NCBI RefSeq assembly: GCF_030272615.1
Contig: NC_081413.1
Coordinates: forward strand, 446,438,538 to 446,502,537
From: Cryptomeria japonica
Lineage: Eukaryota > Streptophyta > Pinopsida > Cupressales > Cupressaceae
DNA: 64,000 bases
Reading direction: 5' to 3'
Shown here: piece by piece, positions 33,521 to 44,623 of the stretch
Layout of the letters: the number at the start of each line of letters is the position of its first letter
Numbering within the stretch: the first letter of the stretch is position 1
Position numbers and translations under genes: made by a program
The notes under the pieces: generated by a model
Told to the model about the DNA's origin: nothing
What the model saw: the letters and a program-made list of their open reading frames with translations, nothing else
Database searches by the model: none

Positions 33521-35181
33521 TGTGGAGGGGAAAGATCAAGACCGGGTGACTAGGACCTAATCCCACCTTAGCCAACACATTGGGAATATGAAAGAGTCTA
33601 GGGAGATAGCTCACTTTGGCTGCTTCTTGTGAGAAAGAGAGAGCCAAGGATTATCTCTTAGGGTTTCTATTCATCTTGTTATATAGGAAAATAAAATGTG
33701 AAAAGATTGATCAACTAGACTAGGAGATGAGCAATGAAGCATATAAGAACTGAAATTGTAGATAATTACAAATCTGAAACTGAGATATTGAAAATAGAGA
33801 AGGGGGAGGAATTTGGATGTGTACCTAGTGTTAAAAATGGAGTCAAACTGACTAGGACCAGGGTGCCACGCCCCTATTGCTAATGATTTTATAGAGAGCT
33901 GCAACTGAAAAGCTGCAAACCTGAGATCTTGAGATTTCACCCTATTAAAAATCACAGAAATTGAGGGGGACCAGGGTGCCAGGCCTCTATCTTGGGCAGG
34001 ACCAGGGAGCCATGCCCCTATCCCTGATGGATTTGGGGCATTCTGAGGGTTTAGGACTGTCCTTGTGTCTTTTGCTGATTTGGGAAGCCTTCCGGGTACA
34101 TGTAGTTGTACCTCAAACTGAAAAGAGAGGGGTTTGGTGGCTATGTAGGGTTTTACCTCTATCAAAACCTTGTTTTAGTGATTTACACCTCAACAAATAG
34201 TCAATTTGTATAGTAAAATAGTGTGTGCAAGAATCTTGGGTGTGTGCAATACCTTAAGATGAATGCAAACAATCTAGAGCAACCCTAAAGAGTAAAACCT
34301 AAATGCTTGTAATTGACAAAGTAAATGCCCTAAATCAATGATGCAAATGTATCTAAGGCATGAATGTAAATATGCAAATTGATGTAATGAAGCTCATGCA
34401 AAGACATGAAAACAACATGAAATCATACCCAACCCCTAAGGGAAGGGTACAAACCAATCATCATTTAGTGATCTCCTATTATTCTTCAATGTCTTCAAGG
34501 CTCCTAATTGATCATGAATGGTTGATTAATTTTGTTCAAGACTCCAAATAGTTTTCTCTTTCACTACATAGAAGGCTCCTTATGCTCGCTAGCTCTTTTC
34601 ACCAAAAACTCATTTTTCATAGATCTTAGTTACCTTCAAATGAAGAAAGAGAGCTCTTATGTATGAAACCCTAGATCTTAATTTCATCTTTAGGCCAACC
34701 TAGGATTTAATTTTCTTGCCAATTTATTGGGGTTAAGTATTATAATATCATAGAATTATGCTCCTGAAATTTCAAAAAAAATGTCGAGGACCGGGTGCAC
34801 TTTGCACCTAGTTGAATCAACTTTTCACCAAATTTTCAAGGCTGTTAGATATGATGATATTAGAATGAATCCCAAAGTTGCAGCTGATTTTGAGATGTTT
34901 TGATATGCAAAATCAGACCTTAAAGGTTGAAATAAGACATAATTAGGGTTTATGATTTAAATGATTCATTGAAGGAATAAAATAAAAGGGGCACAGTTAA
35001 GGTAAAGGGCCCAATTTTATGATGTGGGGAGTGATGAATTATGACTTTAAATTAAATTAAATTAATTAATTAAATGCTTAAAGGGAAATTACAGTGCAAG
35101 ATGCAAACACACTAAGGCAGGTACTAAACTAAGCGTAGAATTGTACCACCCTAGCAAGGGTTTACAATTTATGACGCTACA
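33521..35181 (-). repeat. Element D 3' LTR
   Basis: On the plus strand it runs from TGTGGAGGGGAAAG to GACGCTACA. It is about 1,660 bases and aligns with 39661-41278, with noticeable substitutions. It carries three copies of GACCAGGG(T/A)GCCA(C/G/T)GCCCCTAT-like sequence (33856-33880, 33969-33990, 34000-34022). Confidence 0.85.
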
Positions 35182-36385
35182 TTTTAGCCCCCACTTTAGC
35201 GGTCCTATGACACTACATGAATATGCAAGATAAAGTAAAGAAAATTAAACATTCATGAAAAATGATATATCCAAAAGTTGTCAGACAAAGCCCCCAGTGG
35301 TATCTGCAGTACATAGTTAGGAACCACAGCCTACAAAACCACATGTTAGATAAAATCACAAAATCACCTAAATGCTTACTAAGGAAGGTGATGAAAATTA
35401 GAGGGTAGCTATATGCCCCCCTCTATTTTGGCTTGCTAATTTGGTGAGTTGAAATAGGGTATCATATTTATTAAATCAAGATTGATGAAAAATGCTCACA
35501 AGAATATTTGATAGAAGATCAAAAACTAATAAAGAACCATTTGGTAAGAAAGAGGACTAAATCTAAATTCCAACACAACAAAGAGTATGAGGATTTGAGA
35601 GCTCTCTAACACAAGATAAAAGTTATAAATGGAAACAAATGCAAGAGATATAATCCAAAAATGCAACTCCATAAAGGAAATTTAAAAATAATGGATGATT
35701 GAAATGACATCAAAGAGAGATTATTTATAGCAACACTCTTCTAAAATAAGGCAAGAGATTCTCATCAGGGACATGCACGTTCATGGAATAGAAGGGTTTA
35801 TTATAAAAGATACTACTTAATGAAGAAAAGAAATTGATGAATGATCAAAGACTTTCAACACAAGGAGGAGGTCCCTTTTAAGGATATGTACTTAAGATCC
35901 CCATTAGGGATGCTTGTTCCAATATGAGAGAAGGAATTAAAATATGAATACACCTCTAAAATCAATAATAAATCCTTATAGAAGACACTACTTCACAAAG
36001 GGGAAATTTTAATTTTAATAAGGAGAGATGTTTGAAATCACTCTTTTCCCCCATATATAGGGAGAAGAGATGAGATATAAATAGGATATTATGTTGCCTC
36101 CAAAAGTATAATTGCATGTGAAATTGTACCATCATGAATGACAATGAGCCCCCAGTGGGTGAGCTACCAATGTCACATAATGATGAGCAACATAATAGTC
36201 ATTAATGTTATTTAAAGACATGATAGATTGAATGAGGTATTTGAATATGACATGTTAAATTCTCTACCATAACTGAGATTAAAAACATATATAAGATGAT
36301 AAATGTTAAAAAGTATTTATAGAGAGATAAGTTTATAGAAGAAGAATAGGCCACTAAATCAAACTTTTCTTGCACACAAGAAATC
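35182..36385 (-). other. Element D 3' internal region, no RT or integrase
   Basis: About 1.2 kb between the G-patch-like segment and the 3' LTR. It begins (minus-strand 3' end) with the polypurine tract at 35182-35198. Several (G)CCCCCAGTGG phrases (35290, 36149) occur. No RT or integrase motif is visible in any frame, so the pol segment has been lost. Confidence 0.55.
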
Positions 36386-37226
36386 TTAGGAGGGATAAGT
36401 GTAATTCATTAGAGCCTTATTCCTAGAAGAAGGGATTTTAGAGTGAGTAGAAGATAAAGTCTCATAAGTGGGATTAGAAATCTCTTGAGAAGATTCATAA
36501 AGAGATTTTTTCATCACCAAGATTTCCTTATGAGGGGGATAAGTGTTGAAAGAAGTAGAAGATGATTTAATTGAGGTGAGGTCATCATCACTACTAAATA
36601 TGGCATTCACATTGAGATGGTATTTTAGATGATTTGGAGAGCTTAGAAGGATTATATCCAAGTCCAAATGAAGCTTCATGTGTGTTATGTTCTAAAGGAA
36701 CTTTAATTCCATATTCATTTGCTCCACAACCTTTGCCATCATAGCCACTCTTAGCTAAAATGTGAAAACCAAGACCATAAAGATGCCAAATCAGAAAGAG
36801 ATGGTTGTGCCTGATAGGTCTCAGTGCTATATGAATTAGAGGAAGGATTTGAATAATTATTTGAATTATAAGTAGCCACAAAGTGGTTACTTAGTTGTTC
36901 AGACAAAGTGGGTTTCTCTTTAGGTTCCTCCTTAGATTTACCTTCTTAGTCTTAGATTCTTTCCAAGATACTCTATACTCTCCTATAAAAGCAGGGTTAA
37001 AGTCTAGAGATCCCCAATCATCATTTGAGAGCACTCCTTTAGGAGAAAAGATATCTTTGGGAGGAGATTTTGATTGAGTAGAAGAATCAAGGGTACTAGA
37101 AGGAACAAGATCATTAAAGGAAATAGATGTATTTGAATAAGTAGGAAGATTGAGAGAAGAATGAGAAGTAGTTGAACAAGAAGATCCAAATTTTAAGGGA
37201 CCTTGAAGATTGGTATCATCTAACAA
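36386..37226 (-). pseudogene. Element D G-patch-like segment downstream of protease
   Basis: Minus-strand frames at 36891-37226 and 36594-36881 follow the protease. The second holds HILAKSGYDGKGCGANEYGI with EASFGLGYNP after it (about 36640-36776). This resembles the G-patch-like motif (Gly-Tyr-x-x-Gly-Lys-Gly-Leu-Gly) found after the protease in Tat/Athila-type plant gypsy pol; here Cys replaces the Leu. The frames are short and broken. Coding fades by 36386. Confidence 0.6.
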
Positions 37227-37253
37227 GGTGTATGTCTTATTGTCATAAATAAA

Positions 37254-37769
37254 CTAGACTTTCCTATGCAAAGTTGAGGGGACAACTTGCATTATATGAA
37301 TCCTAGGTCTCCCTAATAGAAGGTTATATGTCAATTTACTAGCCATGACATGGAAAGGTGTAGGTAAAGTAATAGGACATGTGTTAACATGAAAGGTTAT
37401 GATACCTAAAGATTGTTTACCAACATTATCAAAGCCTTGAATATAAATAGAAGAAGGTTCGATGAGAGGATGATCTACATTAATCTTATCCAATAAGTCC
37501 ACACTGCAAACATTAAGGCCAGATCCATTGTCCACAAGGGTTTGTCTTATAGCAATACCATTGATAATAACCACAATTATAAGAGGATCATATTGATGTT
37601 GGATTTCATGAGAAGGTAACTCGTCTTGCATGAATACAATTTGAGATTTGTGTTTGTTTGTAGGATCAATCAAAGAAGACATGTTATTAGGTGTCACTGC
37701 AGGTGGGACATCTAAGTTTTTCAAAGCATCTTGTAACATCCCATGATAAGGAGGTGAATTTTGAACCAA
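37254..37769 (-). pseudogene. Element D retropepsin-like protease
   Basis: An open 171-codon stretch on the minus strand. The active-site triad region is RQTLVDNGSGLNVCSVDLL, with Asp-Asn-Gly-Ser in place of the common Asp-Ser/Thr-Gly. Tat/Athila-type elements do carry DNGSS here. The C-terminal flap pair is YNLLLGRPRIHIMQVVPSTLH. This order and spelling strongly suggest the Tat/Athila side of plant gypsy. It would process the polyprotein, but the downstream RT and integrase are absent. Confidence 0.85.
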
Positions 37770-39163
37770 ATACCAAATAGAAATGTTGGCATGAGTAGCT
37801 ATAAGTTGTTCAATGAGATCATACTCCTTACTAAGATTCTATGATATGTGAGGTACTTGTGGAAGAGTAGGCTGAGAGGGAGGGAGTGAATTTGGGATAA
37901 CTATAAGAGGATTAGGTTGCCTATTGTTTCTTGTGTTGTAGGTATGAGTAACGGTATGATAACTCTCTTTGGGGATATACTTAGCATACTCATAAGGGCT
38001 CTTAGTAGGATAACCTCCTTGCATAGTAATAATAGGTTTCTTAGGAGTGCAAAAAGAATTATTAGCATAACCACCTTGAACCACTAAGATAGGCTTATGT
38101 TGAAAACTTTGAGAAGGACAAGCACCTTGAACTATGAAGAGGGTTTTATTAGGTGTTTCATTAACATGTATCAAATTGATTGAAGATGTTTTAGGAATAT
38201 CAAAGGTGTCCTTATGAATTTTTGAAGAAGAATGGACAATATTGTTGAAAGAATCAATTTTAGGAGGTAGACTAGGAGTAGGCATTGATGTTTTAGAAGG
38301 AAGAGTATTAGTAGGAAAGGTCATATCATCCTTTATCACTAACGGATATACATGGGGAATTGAATCTCTAGGAGAAGGATCAACATTACTCTCTAAAGTT
38401 TCACCTTTGAGAGGGAGACCTTTGAAAGTGATGTTAACAATCTCTTCTTGAACTAAGGTATCCTTATGAGTAGAATCTAGTTGGTGAGAAGGCGATGCCT
38501 TACCTTAAGAGGAAAAATGATTGAGATTCATGGAAGGTGAGATTATATCATAAAATGTATTAGAAATATCTTGCACAAATATGTCCTTATTGTTATTTGC
38601 CAATTTTGGGAGAAGGGATAACATTGTTCATTAATTCTTCATCCTTAGGAGGGAGAGCATAACTACATGTGTTTAAATAATCGTCTTTCCTCAAAATGTG
38701 TTCAATAGGATTTTTAGGGGAGAGATAATTAAGGGAATTGATTATGATTTCATCTTATTTTTCTAAGGAATCTTTACGAGTAGGAAAAGCTTTGGGGCAA
38801 GGAGAAGCATTTCTCATTAATACATCATCTCTAGTGGGAATTTTGTTGAAGTAAAAAGAGAAAATGTCATCACTAGGAAAAGTATGGACAATGCCATATT
38901 ATTGCACAAAATTATCCTCATGAGGGGAGTATTATTTAGGAGGGAGATGAACATCTTTCTCCAAAGATTCATGCTTAAGAATGAGATCTTTGAAAGGACT
39001 TCTCATAACCTCTTATTGCACTAATGCCCCCATTGGTAAGACCAAATTTAGGAGAAGATAAATCAATGTCCATAAATACCTTTTCAATTAGAGAGGCATC
39101 ATGTAAATATGGTAAAGTAACACTAAGTAACATTTTAGGAGAATTGTCAAGATCACTCTTCAA
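37770..39163 (-). pseudogene. Element D repeat-rich N-terminal coding region
   Basis: Minus-strand frames (best at 37839-38339, also 38975-39163) with Pro/Ser/Lys-rich sequence. Short repeats include the triple FIVQGACPSQSF, LVVQGGYANNSF and ITMQGGYPTKSP (about 38000-38150), and farther upstream repeated coding units with CCTT(A/C)(A/T)(G/C)AG(G/T)A(A/G)-like plus-strand phrases (38330-39240). No capsid or zinc-knuckle motif was found. It may be a degenerate gag. Confidence 0.45.
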
Positions 39164-39660
39164 ATCTTCATCCTTAGAGAATGGGAGAGTTTTTAAGGGG
39201 TTCGTAACAAATCTCTTAGGAACTATAATGTTGTCATAGATAGAAGGAGGTTATTTAAGAGAGAGAAAATTGAGGCAAGGGAAGCTAACCCATTATCACA
39301 TTTATGAAATGAATACATCATGACAATTTTCCTCTTTCAAATGATAACATATGCAAAATAGAAAGAAATGTTCAATTTTAACCAATGAAAGAAATCTAAA
39401 TGTTGATTTAGAAAATGAAATTTATGAGTGAAGTGTGATCCTAAATCAGATCTAAAATTAATCATTTGAATTAAGCTATCCACAAGTTCAATTTTGAATT
39501 GAAAACTTAGGGTTTTAAATAATTGACCTCTAAATTTTTTTAAATTGTAAGGAATTGAAACTTGTAAATGTAAATTTGAATTTGAAATAGAAAAAACACT
39601 TAGATATGAGAACATAAATCAAAATTAAAGAATATTGGTTTCACGTCAGGTTCACCAAAA

Positions 39661-41278
39661 TGTGGAGGCAAAAACGTGAGATCGGGTGACTAGGACCTAA
39701 TCCCACCTTAGCCAACACATTTGGAATATGAAAGAGCCTAGCGAGCTAGCTCATTTTGGCTACTTCTTGTGATAAAGACATAGCCAATGATTATCTCTTG
39801 GGGTTTATATTCCTCTTGTTGTATATGAAAATAAAATGTGAAAAGATTGATCAACTAGACTAGGAGAGGAACAATGAAGCATATCAAAACTAAAATTGTA
39901 GAAACTTACAAATATGAAAATGAGATATTGAAATAAGATAAGGAGGAGGAATCTAGATGAGTACCTATTGTTAAAAACTGAGCCAAACTAACTAGGACCA
40001 GGGCACAATGCCCATGTCCCTAATGATTTGATAGAGAGCTGCAACTGAAAGGTTGCAAACCTGAGATCCTGAGCTTTCACCCTATTAAAAATAACTAAAA
40101 TTTAGGGAGACCAAGGTGCGATGCCCCTATCTTGGGTAGGAACAGGGTGCCATATCCTTGTCCCTAATGGATTTGTGGTAGTCTAAGGCTTTAGAACTGT
40201 CCTTGTGTCTTTTGTTGATCCGGGAAGCCTTTCGGGTACCTATGATTGCACCTGAAACTGAAAAAGAGAGGGTTTGGGTGGCTATGTAGGGTTTTTCCTT
40301 GGTCAAAACCCTATTTCAATGATTTCCACCTCAACAAATAGCCGATTTTTATAGTAAAATAGTGTGTGCAAGAATCTTGTGTTTGTGCAAGACCCTAAGA
40401 TGAATGCAAACAATCTAGAGCAACCCTAAAGAGTAAACCCTAAATGCTTGTAATTGACAAAGTAAATGCCCTAAATAAATGATGCAAATTGATGTAATGT
40501 AACTCATGCAAAGACATGAAACAAAGTGAAATCATACCCAGTCCCTAAGGGAGGGGTACAAACCAATTGCCAGTTGGTCATCTCCTATTATTCTTCAATA
40601 TCTTCAAGGCTCCTAATTGATGATGAATGCTTGAAAATTAATTGATGAATACTTGATGAATGTTGTTGAAGACTCCACATAGGTTTCTCTTTCACTACAT
40701 AGAAGGCTCCTTTTTTGGAGATCTTCATTATTCAAATGGAGAAAGAGACCTCTTATACATCAAAACCTAGATCTTAATTTCATCTTTAGGCTGACGTAGG
40801 ATTTGAATTTATTGCCAATTTCTTGGGGTTAAGCATTATAATATCATATAACTATGCTCCCAAAATTTTGGGAAAAATGTCAGGGACTGGGTGCACTTTG
40901 CACCTAGTCCAACCAACTTTTCACCAAATTTTTTAGGGTAATTAGATATGATGATACTAGAGAAAATACCAAAGTTACAGTTGATTTTGAGATGTTTTGA
41001 TATGCAAAATCAGGCCTTAAAGGTCAAAATAAGACATAATTAGGGTTTATGATTTAATGATTCATTGGAGGAATAAAATAAAAAGGGGTACACTTAGGGT
41101 AAAGGCCCCAATTTTATGATGTGGGGAGTGATGAAATATGACTTTAGATTTAATTAAACTAATTAATTAAATTATTAAAGGGAAATTACAATGCAAGATG
41201 CAAACACACTAAGGCGGGTGCTAAACTAATCATATAATTGTACCACCCTAGTAAGGGTGTACAATTTACGATGCTACA
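39661..41278 (-). repeat. Element D 5' LTR
   Basis: On the plus strand it runs from TGTGGAGGCAAAAACG to GATGCTACA. It aligns with 33521-35181. The primer site lies on its left side (39640-39657), which fixes the element's orientation as minus. Confidence 0.85.
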
Positions 41279-42118
41279 ATGAGTTAGCGGGACTAGTATG
41301 CAATGCCTTCCTACTATTCTATAAGAAAAATGCAAAGAAAAAACCACTATGTGGGGTAATGAGGAAATGAAAGCAATAGAGCTCTGTTATCACACATCTC
41401 AAAGAGCAATAGGACAAAGACATTGAAGAGTGGCAAAAAAAGAAGGGATAAATGGATCCCTCTATCCTGCATGCTATAGAACAGTAGGATAAAGACCTTA
41501 TAGGATGAATATTAACAAAGAGATGATAAAAATTGATGCAGGAGCATCCCCAGTTCATAAAAAATCTTGTATCAACCATTAACAATTTCCTTTCTATTTT
41601 TCTTTCTGTTTGCAGTTTCAACTTTTCTTTTTGTGTGTCTCGGTTTTGGCTCACCGAATCCTATGGAGTTGGATTCTAATTGAAGACTTGATCATCTTTC
41701 TAATTTCTAGATGGTATCACATTTGGATGAATTTTTGGCAAGTTATCACTATCGATTTCCTTGATAGTTTCTTGTTACCGATTGCTTGGACCTATTTTGG
41801 TGATCTATCGGAACCCCTTCCGAAGCTTGTGGAGCCTTGGGCATTGATTTTGATGTTCCTTGGCATGTGGCTGACCTTTTCTCATGTTATACACTTCATC
41901 CTATGTATTTTCTAGAGGAATCTATTGGCGGAGGCTGATCGTGTTGGTTTAACATGTTAGGTCTTGTTCTTCAGGATTTGACCCCTTATTGGGCCGACCA
42001 GATCCCCTTGGATCGTATATATAATTGTAATTGTGCATTAGAATGTATGAATCAAAGAAGGAGGTAGTTGCACTGAGCATAGAAGATAGATCTTAAGATT
42101 GAAGGTCCTAGTTGTGAC
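41279..42118 (+). repeat. Gypsy LTR-like sequence, probably element A's 3' region, cut by E
   Basis: No gene. From about 41620 the sequence looks like a plant gypsy LTR: CTTGGCATGTGG (41857), GGGCCGACCAGATCCCC, and a TATA-like ATATATAATTG (42017). It is interrupted at 42118 by element E, after GTGAC. It resumes at 50276 with GTTGTAACCC and GGTTGTAATC phrases typical of the 3' part of such LTRs. LTR ends could not be fixed. Confidence 0.4.
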
Positions 42119-44419
42119 TGTTAGGACTAGGATTCCCAAAGATACTGAGAGGGGGGGGTGATTCAATATCTTACCGATTAATAAATTTACTTGACTTAAA
42201 ACATGAAAAGCATATTAAAATTGTGTGCTGGTAAACCAGAAATAATGCAGTAAACAAGAATAACAACAACCACATGAGAAGCACACCATAACATAGTATT
42301 TTAACGAGGAAACTTGGTGTGGGAAAAATCTCAGTGGGATTTGTGACCCACAATATTCACTTACTGGCCAATAAGGGAATATTACTCTTACAATAGGGGC
42401 CTACACATGCAAGAATGCCAAGTGCCTAGAGCTCACTGATCAATTACAAAAGAAGTCACATTGAATTACAAAGGTGGATTATATTAATTGAATGTCTTGT
42501 ACTGCTTCAGATTAGCATCTGTTATGCCAGATCTGTTGGCATTATGTGAACTAGTATGAGGACATAATGATATTGTATGTTGTCATTGATGTCAATATGT
42601 GATATGAAGAGAGAACCGACATATGTGAGAACCAGTATATATGCCAAAGTAAAGTGATATATTTGTTCAAGGTGAACTGACATGTCAAGGTGAACCAGCA
42701 TGTAGTCATGAGAACCGACACATGGAAACATTGTATGACTATCGGTTGGTAGGTAGATTCCACTTCAGGATTTCCGATTGGAGTATCTTAAGCCTGTGTG
42801 ACTCAATCGGTGATCTTTATGTCATGAAGTTAGCGTGATAATGAAGAACAGATAGTGTTACCACATAAGCCTTGTGCGCGTGAAGGATCTTGCATAAAGA
42901 AGAGTGTTCCTATCTACCTCAGGAATGTGTGAAGTCTGTAAATGGTGATAACGTGTGATGGGTTATCAGCCACCATGCAATCGGTAGAAAACAAATGATG
43001 GAGAATGTCTTGAGATTGGATCAAGATTGTTGCGTTCAATAAAGTATGATCAACGATCAAGATTGAACCATTTGAATTCCTTAACCTAACAGGTCTAGGG
43101 TTTAGGGTTTACGCTACCGACTTGTTTGTTGTCCTATAAGGTCGATGTTGTGATTCTTTCAATTTTTATTGGCAAAAGTTGTGTGTGTGTATCTAAGAAA
43201 AGAGATACGCGATTCTTGTCAGACCAAAGGAGAGAAGTCATATCTGTAGACTATAAGTGCAGAAGGTGAAGAGGAGCTTAAGCGGATCTGCATTGGCATT
43301 GAGCGCTATTATTAGGTCATTGATATACGTGTTGATCTTTGACTACTTCAATAGCTGTGAAATCCCCTAATAGGGTAGCCTTAACTGGCTTATTGAAAAT
43401 CCTCTAATAGGGTAACTTGAAGCTACTGAGTCATTGATATCCTTTAGCTATTGAGTTCTTGAAATCCTCTAACAAGGTACCCTTAACAAGGTTTAACCCT
43501 TAACTGAGTATTGTAGCCATCCCTTAATCGAGTGATCCCTAACAAGATCTGTTCCTAACAGAACCTATTGTATCTATCTTTAACTGGACAAGGCTCCTAA
43601 CATAGTGGACTTCCAAAGAGTTCAAAAAAAAAGCTTGTGGGTATTCATCCCCACTGTGGTTTTTCCCAGTTGGGTTTCCACATGAAAAATATGTGTGTCA
43701 TGTGTGATATTATGATTGTTTTCTGATTAAGTGGTGATGCATGTTGATCTTGCTATAATATGTACATCTCTGATGGTAGATTTCATGTTCATGCATTAGA
43801 GTGAAATGGGAATGATCAGTTAGATTATATGAGAAGATAAGTGTCAACCAGTCTTTGCTCATCTTAGTTACACTGGGTTTTGTCGGTTGAACTCTATTGA
43901 AGGACTGGTGTTGTTGTTTGTCTGTTAGTAAATAAGTGTTAGTTGACAAACCAGTTTAAGGTTGAGTTTTTGCCTGTACTAATTTACCCCCCCTCTTAGT
44001 ACCAGTTTGGTACTATTCGTTCATCTTTAAGTTATCAAGATCTAGTACCGCTTTAAGCTTTGCTACATACATAAACCCTTAATCTATAATTCGCATATTA
44101 GGTTTGCTTATCTCACATCCTATCATAGATATTTCCTATTACAAAATGATCATATACATATATGAGTCATATTGCAACTCACCGTGTCAGCTTACAATGA
44201 TTTTACAATTAATTACAAAATACATTATAAACAAAGTTCCTGTCGGCCAGGGTGTCGGTATCCTTCCTTTCACTGCCGGTTTTCTGTGTGCCGATGTAGA
44301 GTTTGTCGTTGCCAGTGCCAGTATCCTATCTTGCTAGTATCATATGATTGCAAGGTTGCCATCAATGAAAAAACCTTCAATCACTTACAATTTCTCATTA
44401 GAGTGTGCATTTTCCAACA
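42119..44419 (-). repeat. Element E 3' LTR, split by solo LTR H
   Basis: Starts TGTTAGGACTAGG and ends TTTTCCAACA. Positions 42119-42533 and 44043-44419 align with the intact partner LTR at 49480-50270. The middle is the inserted solo LTR H. The next bases on the plus strand, ATCTCCCCCTTTGG, are the polypurine tract in reverse. Confidence 0.9.
42534..44037 (+). mobile_element. Solo LTR H (plus orientation) inside element E's LTR
   Basis: Begins TGTTGGCATTATGTG and ends AAGTTATCA, 1,504 bases. It has a perfect target duplication AGATC (42529-42533 and 44038-44042). It carries the copia LTR module (CCCCACTGTGG, then GGGTTTCCACATG near 43650) and repeated CCTAACA/CCTAATA phrases (43365-43600) as in the LTRs of B. 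It is a related but distinct family. No internal sequence remains. Confidence 0.93.
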
Positions 44420-44623
44420 ATCTCCCCCTTTGGCATTGATGGCAACACTCATGAGGAAAAAGTGTCCAAAATGATATCCAAAAATAGTCTACCAAAATTG
44501 TCTTGCCAAAACTGTATGCTCCCCCTGAGCAAATGAAGTCCCTTCCTTCTGACCATTTTTCTCATCCCACTACTCCCCCTTTGACATCAATGAAAAAGGT
44601 TGTCATTCACTGTTAGTGGAGTC
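44420..44623 (-). other. Element E 3' untranslated region
   Basis: Between the ORF2 stop and the LTR lie three plus-strand CTCCCCCT/CTCCCCCTTTG phrases (44421, 44519, 44572), which are purine tracts on the minus strand. The one touching the LTR is the likely polypurine tract. Element F has a similar set of tracts in the same position. Confidence 0.65.

Larger units (their letters stand above)
33521..41278 (-). mobile_element. Element D: minus-strand Tat-like LTR element with protease but no RT
   Basis: LTRs lie at 39661-41278 (5' in its own orientation) and 33521-35181 (3'). On the minus strand the primer site TGGTGAACCTGACGTGAA (39640-39657) is next to the 5' LTR. A purine tract, AAAGTGGGGGCTAAAA (35182-35198), abuts the 3' LTR. 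Coding on the minus strand includes a repeat-rich N-terminal region, a retropepsin-like domain and a G-patch-like segment. No RT or integrase was found. The 4.5 kb internal region is too short for a full gypsy. No clear target-site duplication was found. The primer site matches element C. Confidence 0.8.

Noticed and set aside
37004-37189. Leucine-rich minus frame at 37004-37189
   Set aside because: Shadow of the frame at 36891-37226 in another phase.
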